Assembly: GCF_022701195.1 (NCBI RefSeq)
Contig: NZ_CP078089.1
Coordinates: forward strand, 248,001-312,000
Length of the DNA: 64,000 bases
Reading direction: 5' to 3'
Source of the DNA: Allobaculum mucilyticum
Lineage (GTDB): Bacteria; Bacillota_I; Bacilli_A; Erysipelotrichales; Erysipelotrichaceae
The translations under genes and the position numbers were made by a program. The notes beneath the pieces are model-generated. The model made no database searches, had not been told where the DNA came from, and saw only the letters and a program-made list of their open reading frames with translations. Positions 53,660 through 62,172 of this stretch are shown piece by piece (position 1 is the first letter of the stretch; every line of letters starts with the position of its first letter).

Positions 53660-55174
53660 TTACATCTGTCCTGCATCGACTTTGTCGTCGCGGACAAGAA
53701 CGTCATGTGCACCGCCTTCGCTGATGGATACATCGGAGACGAGTGTAACTTTCGCATTCTTCTGGAAATCAGGAATGTTGGTGAATCCGCAGTTGCACAT
53801 GGTGTGTTTGATTTTCGAGATGGTCAGACCAACGTTGTCTGCCAGGCTTCCGGCATATGGAACGTAGGAGTCAACACCCTCGACAAAGGACATCTTGCCT
53901 TCGCCGCCGACATCATAACGCTGCCAGTTGCGGGCACGGGCGGAACCTTCGCCCCAGTACTCTTTCATGTAGTTGCCGTTGACCGTTACAACTTTGTTTG
54001 GTGCTTCTTTGAAGCGCGCAAAGTAACGGCCGAGCATGACGAAGTCTGCACCGAATGCGAGAGCCAGCGTCATGTGGTAATCCTGAACGATACCGCCATC
54101 CGAGCAGATTGGCACATAGATGCCGGTATTTTCATAGTATTCATCACGTGCTTTTGCGACATCGATCGTTGCGGTAGCCTGGCCGCGGCCGATGCCTTTC
54201 TGTTCACGGGTGATGCAGATCGAACCGCCGCCGATACCGATCTTGACAAAGTCTGCACCGGCTTCTGCAAGGAAGCGGAAGCCATCGCCGTCAACAACGT
54301 TTCCGGCGCCGACTTTTACGCTGTCGCCATAGGTATCGCGGATCCATTTGATCGTATCCGCCTGCCAGCAGGAATAGCCTTCGGAAGAGTCAATGACAAG
54401 AATGTCCGCACCAGCTTCAACAAGAGCCGGAACACGGTCTTTGTAGTCGCGGGAGTTGATGCCGGCACCAACCAGATAGCGTTTATGGGAATCAAGAACT
54501 TCATCCGGATGCTCTTTGTGCTGTTCGTAGTCTTTACGGAATACGAAAGCTTTCAGACGCTGTTCTTTGTCAACGATCGGCAGCTGGTTCAGCTTTTTGT
54601 CCCAGATGATATCGTTGGCTTCGCCTAAAGTAATGCCTTCTTCTCCGACAACAAGCTTGTCATAGGGAGTCATGACATCTTTAACAAATGTGTGATCAAG
54701 ATCTACACGGGTTTCGCGGAAATCTCTGGATGTCAGAATACCGAGAAGGATTCCGTCTTTTTTGCCATTGTCTGTAACAGCCATGGTGGAATGTCCGGTT
54801 TTCTGACGCAGACGGATGACGTCGCGCAGGGTCGCATCAGGAGAAATATTGGCATCGCTTCCGGTAAAGCCGGCTTTCGTTGCCTTAACCTGACGGATCA
54901 TAGCTGCCTGGCTTTCAATTGGCTGGGAGCCGTAAATAAAAGCGACACCGCCTTCACGGGCAAGCGCAACCGCAAGCTCCGGTCCGGAAACAGCCTGCAT
55001 GACAGCACTGGTCAGCGGGATGTTCAGGCTGAGAGCCGGTTCTTCGCCCTTTCTGAATTTAACAAGAGGCGTCTTCAGACTGACGCGGTCGGGCGTGTCT
55101 TCCGGTCCGGTATATCCGGGAACGAGCAGGTACTCTGAGAACGTCCGTGATGGTTCACGAAAAAATTTGGCCAT
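53660..55174 (-). CDS. guaB: IMP dehydrogenase, Tritrichomonas foetus-like type
   Basis: A 504-residue enzyme converting IMP to XMP, the committed step to GMP. The catalytic loop is [20 protein letters not shown] with Cys320, and the flap has [23 protein letters not shown] pair lies at about 105-225. Length and many stretches ([23 protein letters not shown]-like [42 protein letters not shown]) match the protist T. foetus IMPDH far better than the usual bacterial GPGSICTTR type. The ATG follows GGAGGAAG after a 136-base leader. Confidence 0.95.
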   Translation of the reverse strand: MAKFFREPSRTFSEYLLVPGYTGPEDTPDRVSLKTPLVKFRKGEEPALSLNIPLTSAVMQAVSGPELAVALAREGGVAFIYGSQPIESQAAMIRQVKATKAGFTGSDANISPDATLRDVIRLRQKTGHSTMAVTDNGKKDGILLGILTSRDFRETRVDLDHTFVKDVMTPYDKLVVGEEGITLGEANDIIWDKKLNQLPIVDKEQRLKAFVFRKDYEQHKEHPDEVLDSHKRYLVGAGINSRDYKDRVPALVEAGADILVIDSSEGYSCWQADTIKWIRDTYGDSVKVGAGNVVDGDGFRFLAEAGADFVKIGIGGGSICITREQKGIGRGQATATIDVAKARDEYYENTGIYVPICSDGGIVQDYHMTLALAFGADFVMLGRYFARFKEAPNKVVTVNGNYMKEYWGEGSARARNWQRYDVGGEGKMSFVEGVDSYVPYAGSLADNVGLTISKIKHTMCNCGFTNIPDFQKNAKVTLVSDVSISEGGAHDVLVRDDKVDAGQM

Positions 55175-55311
55175 AGTCTTCCTCCATTGCGTTTAACTCA
55201 TTTTCTGGTTTCAAATATGCGAAGCGGAACGTAACCCCTTCGAAAAAGGGAGAAATTCTCCTGGACCGTCACAAAACGGGACGATCCGGGAGCGTCCGCA
55301 GTTCAGATATT
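55175..55311 (-). promoter_or_regulatory. Long guaB leader with possible attenuator
   Basis: A 136-base untranslated leader. It contains GGACG ... CGTCC and GGAGA-att-TCTCC followed by CTTTTT (55245-55261), a terminator-like unit that could compete with CCCTTTTTCGAAGGGG. It does not match the guanine riboswitch consensus. Attenuation by purine status is only suggested. Confidence 0.35.
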
Positions 55312-55317
55312 TTCTCT

Positions 55318-55345
55318 ATTGTATGAAAAGAAGCGTTCCTGTCAA
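55318..55345 (-). promoter_or_regulatory. Promoter of guaB
   Basis: Minus-strand TTGACA (55340-55345), 16-base spacer, TACAAT (55318-55323). A strong consensus promoter. Confidence 0.85.
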
Positions 55346-55580
55346 AAACAGAACGCCTCGCAAAGCATCTGAAAGAGAAAAAGCGGGCCGGTTTCCAAAA
55401 TGAAACCGAATGCAAATCACAATGAAAGCTTTTTCAGTCAGATTGCGGTTTTTCAGAGAAAATCCTGTCTGTTCTGCCGGGAAAACCGGCAGAATTCTGC
55501 CTTCTTCCCTTCTCGAAAGGATTGCATATTCCATATTTATTTTTATACTGATTTCTTTTTTTCTGCCTGAAGCAGAAGGT

Positions 55581-57734
55581 TTATTCAAAGACAGCCGGTG
55601 TCTGTGCCGGTTCAGCAATAGCAGCTGGCTGTGCTTTTCGATGCTCAATGACAACTGTAGCAAGCGGTCCGATTTCCACGTTCTGAACTTCTGATGCATT
55701 GGAATGTCCAAGGTCAAACAGAAGCCGGCCTTCTTTGCCAAGATCATAATGGAACGTTTCGTACGTCGGGTTAAAGAAAACGACCATTTCTTCGTTTTCA
55801 TCCCATGTCCGGTAGACCAGGACCTTGCCGTCGATGTCTTCTGTTGAAGTATTCGTCCGGATCTTCTCGTTCGTGTCATGACCGAAGGACGGATGGGCTT
55901 TGCGAATCGCGGCAAGCGATTCGAATGCGGTAACCATCGGATCCATCCGGTCGCGCCGGTTATAGTCGATCATGTTGTAGTGGTCCGAGCGGTTGTAGGT
56001 ATTGCCAAGATTCTCCTTGGTTCTTCCATATTCCTGACCGCAGTGAATAAACGGAATTCCCTGCGCAAACAAAACCATCGCATTGGTCATGACCTGCCGT
56101 TTCATCCGATCGCCCCTCGACTGTCCGGCACACGCTTTGCGGTTTTTATCCCACATCGTATGGTTGTCGTGACATTCGACATAGTTGACGGATTTGAACG
56201 GTGCATCGTAGCGGTTTTCATCTACAGCAGCCCGCATTACCGTTTTGGCCTGATCCAGCAGAGCCAGATTGCCGGCCGGATAGCCCGGCTGACTGAGATC
56301 GCCAGAATTTCCGCGGATGACTTCACGGAACCGGTCAGAGAAATGTCCAACCTGTGGCATTTTTGCCTGGTTGTTCTGCGATGCACGGATTTCAGGCGGT
56401 ACGAAGCTTGGCATATCCCAGCCTTCGCCGTAAATCATGAAATCCGGCTTGCGCTCTTTGGCAAGTCTTGCGATTTCGTTCATCAGGTCGATGTCAAGGA
56501 CTCCCATCAGATCGAAGCGGAAGCCGTCGACATCAAAGACATCAATCAGCTGCATGGCTGCTGCGATCAGATACTGCCGGTTCATTACCGGACGCGAGTC
56601 GATATCGTTGCCGCAGTAGGATCCGTTGGAATAGTTGCCAAAGTTGTCCATCAGGAAGGAATAGTCCGGCATGATCTGCTCGGGACCGTAGGCATCTTTG
56701 TTCCAGACATGGTTGAACACCAGGTCGAGAACCACTTTCAGTCCGGCCTCATGCAGAGTGTGGACCATCTGTGCAAACTCGATGATCCGCTTTGTCGGAT
56801 CATACGGATCGCTTGAATAGGAACCTTCCAGCGTAAAGTAGCTTGCCGGATCGTAGCCCCAGTTGTAGTAGAACGTCGGATACTGCTCATCCACCGATCC
56901 AAAATCCAGAACAGGCATCAGCTGAACATGCGTAATGCCAAGTTCTTTGAGATAGGAAAGGCCGATGCGCTTGCTTCGGGTGTGTTCATTCTCTTCCACG
57001 AACCCCTGGAAGGTCCGCGGATGTTCGATCCCGATTTCTTTCTGCGCGGTCATATCACGGATGGATGCTTCATAGATAATGGCATCTGTCGTGCTTTTCA
57101 TCGGCTCCATGGGCACTTTGTCCGGAAGCGGAAGCAGCGAGAGGTCATTGACCTGCGAAATGCTCGTATTGATGCCGGTAAAGATGTTCCACGGATCATA
57201 GGTTTCCCGGATCGTACCGTTGACTTTGAGACGGTAGAAGTAAAACCGGCCAAGCTGGTCTCCTTCAACGCGTACAGCCCAGTTGCCCCGCTCATAGCGG
57301 ATCATCGGGAAAATCTCTTCTTTTCCATCTTCAGTAAGCAAAACGACAGTGGCCCAGACGGCCAGGGGGGACCAGAGGGCAAACACGGTTTCTTTTTCGC
57401 TGTAGAAGCAGCCGTTCTTGCCGTCCGGGTCTGTAAACTGCTCTGCAAATTCAGCGGTTTTTACGATATGGCTGCAGATAGCCGGAGCGGTCCGGCAGTG
57501 TTCATCGTAAAGAACATAGTCGCTGCCGATGACAAGCGGGGCATCAACAGCGCATTCATAGAGAAAATGCGTCTCCAGTTCATCTTTTTTCAGGATAGTC
57601 AGAGGGACGATGTTTCCCTTTTCATCTTTCAAATGAAAGGTCTGGCTCTTACCCTGATAAAAGTTCTTTTCCATGTAGATATGAACTGTATTAAATCCGT
57701 CGATATAACATTCCAGATTTTCTTTCATTCTCAT
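55581..57734 (-). CDS. pulA: Type I pullulanase (GH13 debranching enzyme)
   Basis: A 717-residue enzyme from ATG 57734; the 76-residue upstream extension is not protein-like. An N-terminal CBM48-type region (FALWSPLAVWATVVLL) precedes the GH13 barrel. The type I signature YYNWGYDPASY is present, with LDLVFNHVWN, the nucleophile strand GFRFDLMGVLD, the acid/base strand IYGEGWDMPS and VECHDNHTMWD. It hydrolyses alpha-1,6 branches of glycogen or pullulan. There is no signal peptide, so it acts on intracellular glycogen or imported maltodextrins. Monocistronic. Confidence 0.94.
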   Translation of the reverse strand: MRMKENLECYIDGFNTVHIYMEKNFYQGKSQTFHLKDEKGNIVPLTILKKDELETHFLYECAVDAPLVIGSDYVLYDEHCRTAPAICSHIVKTAEFAEQFTDPDGKNGCFYSEKETVFALWSPLAVWATVVLLTEDGKEEIFPMIRYERGNWAVRVEGDQLGRFYFYRLKVNGTIRETYDPWNIFTGINTSISQVNDLSLLPLPDKVPMEPMKSTTDAIIYEASIRDMTAQKEIGIEHPRTFQGFVEENEHTRSKRIGLSYLKELGITHVQLMPVLDFGSVDEQYPTFYYNWGYDPASYFTLEGSYSSDPYDPTKRIIEFAQMVHTLHEAGLKVVLDLVFNHVWNKDAYGPEQIMPDYSFLMDNFGNYSNGSYCGNDIDSRPVMNRQYLIAAAMQLIDVFDVDGFRFDLMGVLDIDLMNEIARLAKERKPDFMIYGEGWDMPSFVPPEIRASQNNQAKMPQVGHFSDRFREVIRGNSGDLSQPGYPAGNLALLDQAKTVMRAAVDENRYDAPFKSVNYVECHDNHTMWDKNRKACAGQSRGDRMKRQVMTNAMVLFAQGIPFIHCGQEYGRTKENLGNTYNRSDHYNMIDYNRRDRMDPMVTAFESLAAIRKAHPSFGHDTNEKIRTNTSTEDIDGKVLVYRTWDENEEMVVFFNPTYETFHYDLGKEGRLLFDLGHSNASEVQNVEIGPLATVVIEHRKAQPAAIAEPAQTPAVFE

Positions 57735-58534
57735 AAAATGACTCTTTTCTAGCGGCGGATTCCCGCGCATGGAAAAACGGCCGGACAAAGGTGTCCGATG
57801 AAAGCGCGGGGATAGCGGCTGGGGAAAAACAGGGAGATTTGATGACAGTCTCATCAAAACAAAATACGGTTTTTTATCATACCGGCAAGCATGAGTTAGA
57901 GCAAGCCAGTAAAATTTCCAGCGTCCAGCTTCGTTTTTTGCCTGGGAGGCAAAGCGAATCATGATGGCCAGACATCGATTAGGAATGATGGAATGACTCT
58001 TTTAAGGTAAAATAATTCATTCTGTTTCACTTTGTAAAATTCACATTTTTGTTTGTCGAAATCAATTTCAAACCGGTTTCCTGCTCAGAATGCCGGTTCT
58101 GCATATGCGCCAAGCCGGTTTGGCCCACTACTCCAAAGTATTTCAGATTGTATCCGCAAAAGACTTCTCATTATGACTTTACAGCCATTTCTCATCTTTG
58201 CCAGAAAACTTATCCGTACAAGAATACAGCCGACTGTCTCTGGTCTCTGATTCAGTGCCCGGAATCCTGCTGGCGAACATTCTGAACGGAAAATGGACCC
58301 ATCGTCTGCGATCAGGAAAAACAGGATGCGCCGCTAACGGATTTGCGTAAAATAAAAGCGCACGGATTCACTGAAATTTCACGGATCAGCCAGGACCAGG
58401 ATGGCACGTGCTGCCTATGGTTTAAATCGCAATGGCATTTTTCCATCCTATCATGTCCTGTCATGCGCGTTTTTATTGTGCGCCCCCCTGATCCTGATTC
58501 CATGCCAGAGAAAAACAGAAATCGAGGAGAAAAC
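57735..58534. other. Gap of 800 bases between pulA and fumC, divergent promoters expected
   Basis: No gene is supported. A plus-strand frame from 58049 encodes a Cys-rich stretch (VSCSECRFCICAKPVW) that is stopped at 58283 and has no ribosome site; a second open frame continues into fumC. It may be a decayed gene. Confidence 0.35.
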
Positions 58535-59971
58535 ATGGACGCAACCAATACAGAATTCAACACTGAAAACCTTTGCGAACAGGATCAGATGGATGAAGAA
58601 TTTCGCATTGAGCACGATGTACTTGGCGAAGTAAGAGTCCCGAAAAAGGCGAAATGGATGTCGCAGACCCAGCGATCGCTGCAGAACTTCCGGATTGGTA
58701 CGGAAAAAATGCCCGAAGAGCTGATCCGCGCCTTTGCCAGACTGAAAATGGCCTGTGCGATTGTCAACGAACGGGAAGGAAAAATTTTGGCTGAGCAGAA
58801 AAAAGCCATCGTTGAAGTCTGCCAGCAGATTCTTGCTGGTAAGCTTGCCGGCGAATTTCCGCTGTCAATCTGGCAGACCGGATCTGGCACGCAGACCAAC
58901 ATGAACGTCAATGAAGTCATCACACATGTCGCAAACAGTAAAGCCGGCTTTGCCCTGCTCCACCCCAATGACACCGTCAACTGCTCCCAGTCGTCCAATG
59001 ATACCTTCCCAAGTGCACTGCACATCATGGCTGCCATGCAGATCCGCGAGCAGCTGATGCCTTCGCTCGATCGCATCATTGAACAGCTTCGCGCTCTTGA
59101 AGAAGAAAACCGGGGAATCATCAAAATCGGCCGTACCCATCTGCAGGATGCAACGCCCCTGTATGTCAGCGACGAAATTTCCGGCTGGCGTTCGATGATG
59201 GAACACTCGCGCCGCCATATTGAACTGCTTCTGCCCATGGTCCAGGAACTGGCCATTGGTGCGACCGCGGTTGGTACGGGACTGAATGCCTCGGAGACCT
59301 TCGGCGCAGATGTCTGCGCCATTCTGGATTCGATGACCGGCATTCACTTTAAGTCCGATCCGAACTTCTTCCATGCCCTGACATCCAAAGATGCGTGTGC
59401 TGTTCTTTCCGGCGCACTGAAAGCTCTGGCTGCCAATGCGATGAAGATGGCCAACGATGTCCGCTGGCTTGCCTCCGGTCCGCGCTGCGGTCTTGGCGAG
59501 CTGGAAATCCCGGCCAATGAACCGGGAAGCTCGATCATGCCAGGGAAAGTCAACCCGACCCAGGCTGAAGCACTGACGATGGTTGCCGTACAGGTTATGG
59601 GAAACGATGCGGCGATCGGCTTTGCGGCCAGCCAGGGCAACTTTGAGCTCAATGTCTTCATGCCCGTTATTGCACACAATCTCAGCCAGTCCATCCGTCT
59701 GCTTGCCGACGCACTGGATTCCTTCCGTTCGAACTGTCTGGCCGGTCTGAAAGTCTGCAAAAAGAAAACGGCAGAGCATCTTTCCGATTCCCTGATGCTT
59801 GTTACCTGCCTCAATCCGGTGATCGGCTACGAGAATGCCGGCAAAGCAGCCCGTTATGCTTTTGAGAATGATCTGACACTCAAAGAAGCTGTCCTTGCGC
59901 TCGATCTTCTCGATGAAGCCCGCTTTGATGAGCTTGTCCGTCCGGAAAAGATGGTCCGCAAGCCCAAATAA
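58535..59971 (+). CDS. fumC: Fumarate hydratase class II
   Basis: A 478-residue enzyme from ATG 58535, preceded by CGAGGAG; the longer open frame upstream is rejected. Hallmarks are WQTGSGTQTNMNVNEVI, SSNDTFPSALHI, KIGRTHLQDATPL and the signature GSSIMPGKVNPTQAEAL. The TQAEA ending distinguishes fumarase from aspartase (NPVIPE). It interconverts fumarate and malate. The acidic N-terminal extension of about 30 residues is longer than usual. It stands alone with its own terminator. Confidence 0.93.
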   Translation: MDATNTEFNTENLCEQDQMDEEFRIEHDVLGEVRVPKKAKWMSQTQRSLQNFRIGTEKMPEELIRAFARLKMACAIVNEREGKILAEQKKAIVEVCQQILAGKLAGEFPLSIWQTGSGTQTNMNVNEVITHVANSKAGFALLHPNDTVNCSQSSNDTFPSALHIMAAMQIREQLMPSLDRIIEQLRALEEENRGIIKIGRTHLQDATPLYVSDEISGWRSMMEHSRRHIELLLPMVQELAIGATAVGTGLNASETFGADVCAILDSMTGIHFKSDPNFFHALTSKDACAVLSGALKALAANAMKMANDVRWLASGPRCGLGELEIPANEPGSSIMPGKVNPTQAEALTMVAVQVMGNDAAIGFAASQGNFELNVFMPVIAHNLSQSIRLLADALDSFRSNCLAGLKVCKKKTAEHLSDSLMLVTCLNPVIGYENAGKAARYAFENDLTLKEAVLALDLLDEARFDELVRPEKMVRKPK

Positions 59972-60067
59972 TCGCAGCAGTTCACTTTCCAGACTGCATG
60001 TCTTCGCGCTGTGCTTTACGCCCTGTACCCTTCTGGAATCTGACCTGACTGCTCTAAACCAAAAATA

Positions 60068-60112
60068 AATCGCCGTCCGTTTCGGTGCTGACCGATCCGG
60101 GCGGCGATTTTC
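60068..60112. terminator. Bidirectional terminator between fumC and cls
   Basis: Arms AAATCGCCGTCCG and CGGGCGGCGATTT with T tracts in both directions, between two convergent genes. Confidence 0.85.
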
Positions 60113-60147
60113 AGATTCTGTTTCAATTGGAAGCGGAAGAAGCGAAA

Positions 60148-61683
60148 TCAGAGAAGCGGCGAGAAGATGCGCAGCACCATCCGGTACTGCCGGATAAACC
60201 AGTTCGTTTTGGCGATCCTCTCTTCTGTCACGAGCTGCGACTGCGAGAAAATCGTTTCAAAATCGTCTTCGATTGCCGGAATGCATGAAGGGTCGTACAT
60301 CCAGATTCCGCATTCGTAGTTGGTGTAATACGAGCGGAAGTCCATGTTGACCGTACCGGCCAGCGCATGCTTTCCATCGACCAGCGTCACTTTGCCATGG
60401 ATAAATCCCGGCGTGTATTCGTACACCTTGATGCCTTTGCGCGTGAGCAGTTCAGAGTTGGCCTTTGTCACTTCATAGACGATCTTCTTATCCGGAATAC
60501 CCGGAACGACAATCCGAACATCGACGCCGTTCTGTACCGCAAGCTCAAGCATGCTGACCATGTCCGAATCCAGAATCAGATACGGCGTTGTAATCCAGCA
60601 GGTCTTATTGGCGGAATTGATCAGATTGAGATGGAACTTCCGGCCGACTGTCTTATCGTCCGTAGGCGAATCGAAAAACGGAATGACAAAGCCTTCATTT
60701 TCACGTCTGGGAAATTCGCTTTCATCCCGGATATACATCTCATAGGGCGTACTGACCTCTGAAGCGTAATTCCACATCTGCAGAAAAGCGATAATGAAAG
60801 GCTCAACTGCCGGACCGTCAACACGGACACCCATGTCTTTCCAGTATCCAAAACGCTCAATGCGGTTGACGTATTCATCGGCGATGTTGCTTCCGCCGGT
60901 GAAGGCCGTTTTACCGTCGATGATGATGGTTTTGCGGTGGTCGCGGTTGTTCATCTGAATAGCGAGCTGCGGATGAATCGGGTTAAAGGTATGAGCTTTG
61001 ATGCCTTTGGACTTGAGCATCTGCGCGAAGTTTTCCGGTACATTGACCATGCAGCCGAAATCGTCATAGATCAGCCGGACATCGACACCTTCTTTTGCCT
61101 TCTGTTCAAGCACTTCAAGCAGTTCATCAAGCACGCTGCCCTCATCGATGATGTACGTTTCGATGAAGATGTAATCCTTCGCTTCACGTATGGCTTCCAT
61201 GAAGCCGTCAAACTGTGCTTCGCCTGTCGGATAGTAGCGGGCAGCCGAATTGGCATAAACCGGGAAGAAACCGTTGTTCCAGGCCATATAGGTCATTCGG
61301 CGAAGAACCGGATCTTCAATATCGACATCCTTGAGCGTCTGCAGGTTCTGCTCGGCATACGCTGCGTAATCCGCATAAGCCTGGCGGTCCTGAACCATCA
61401 GTGCTTTCGGGATCTTCCGTCCGCCAAACAGCAGGTAGAGCATGCCGCCAAAAAACGGCAGAGCCATGATGACAAACACCCACAGCAGCTTGGATGATGA
61501 GTCGGAGTCCCGGTTGATGACAACAATCGATACGACAACACTCAGAATCAGCTGCAGGTAATAGACCGGCAGAAACGAACGGGAGAAATAGGTCAGAAGC
61601 AGCAGAAGGATCAGCATCTGAAACAGAAGCGCGGCAGCCAGGTAGACTGCCTTGGACTTGGATAATTTCTTAAAGAACTTCAC
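60148..61683 (-). CDS. cls: Cardiolipin synthase
   Basis: A 511-residue protein starting at GTG 61683, preceded by AAGGAG; no ATG fits and the upstream frame is not protein-like. Two N-terminal helices (VYLAAALLFQMLILLLLLTYF, YLQLILSVVVSIVVI) and a third segment form the PLDc_N region. Two HKD motifs follow: NRDHRKTIIIDGKTAFTGGSN and FIHGKVTLVDGKHALAGTVNMD. It joins two phosphatidylglycerol molecules into cardiolipin at the membrane. Confidence 0.94.
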   Translation of the reverse strand: MKFFKKLSKSKAVYLAAALLFQMLILLLLLTYFSRSFLPVYYLQLILSVVVSIVVINRDSDSSSKLLWVFVIMALPFFGGMLYLLFGGRKIPKALMVQDRQAYADYAAYAEQNLQTLKDVDIEDPVLRRMTYMAWNNGFFPVYANSAARYYPTGEAQFDGFMEAIREAKDYIFIETYIIDEGSVLDELLEVLEQKAKEGVDVRLIYDDFGCMVNVPENFAQMLKSKGIKAHTFNPIHPQLAIQMNNRDHRKTIIIDGKTAFTGGSNIADEYVNRIERFGYWKDMGVRVDGPAVEPFIIAFLQMWNYASEVSTPYEMYIRDESEFPRRENEGFVIPFFDSPTDDKTVGRKFHLNLINSANKTCWITTPYLILDSDMVSMLELAVQNGVDVRIVVPGIPDKKIVYEVTKANSELLTRKGIKVYEYTPGFIHGKVTLVDGKHALAGTVNMDFRSYYTNYECGIWMYDPSCIPAIEDDFETIFSQSQLVTEERIAKTNWFIRQYRMVLRIFSPLL

Positions 61684-61955
61684 AAGTTTCTCCTTGTTAA
61701 TCAAAGAAAAACCGGCAAGCCGGTTTCTATTCAAACAGTATACCAGCAAGATGCATGTTGAACAGGCTTCCTCCCGGGAGTGCTCCTTACACAAACGTCG
61801 CAAAGCGCCCAAATCCGCTCTGAGCCGACATGCCAGCAGGCATGTTTTAAGCGGTTTTCTGCCATAAGAAAGCTGTCTATTCTGCGCTGATTCCGGGGGC
61901 GCACGCGCAGGAGTGTCCTGCCGGCGGCCTGCGCCTTTTTTCACACGCCGGATGG

Positions 61956-61961
61956 TATAAT
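61956..61961 (+). promoter_or_regulatory. Extended -10 upstream of ppk1
   Basis: TATAAT preceded by TGG (61953-61955). The -35 is not clear. It gives a leader of about 205 bases before ppk1. Confidence 0.5.
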
Positions 61962-62074
61962 TGAATCATCAGTTCTGTTTCAGTTCCTCATCCCGATTCG
62001 GAACGAATGACAGAGAGCCTGGAACGAAACAGACAGACGTATGCAGCAAACCTGAACACGGTCCAGTCCGATCC

Positions 62075-62140
62075 ATCCGCCCTGCCTTTGAGGCGGATCT
62101 TTGAACCAGACACTGGATGAAGGATTCGGTGTCTGGTTTT
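62075..62140 (+). promoter_or_regulatory. Two successive hairpins in the ppk1 leader
   Basis: First hairpin ATCCGCC / GGCGGAT (62075-62081, 62092-62098) followed by TCTTTG. Second hairpin AACCAGACAC / GTGTCTGGTT (62104-62113, 62129-62138) followed by TTTTC, only 33 bases before the ppk1 ATG. The second resembles a terminator, so it may attenuate ppk1. The remaining 61684-61955 holds no gene. Confidence 0.45.
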
Positions 62141-62172
62141 CTGTGTGCACAGATGAAAGAAGAGGTCAGGAA

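Noticed and set aside
55175-55311. Guanine riboswitch upstream of guaB
   Set aside because: None of the conserved purine-riboswitch core strings was found, only short hairpins.
58343-58534. 64-codon N-terminal extension of fumC
   Set aside because: The ATG at 58535 has a strong GAGGAG site and the extension has no family similarity.
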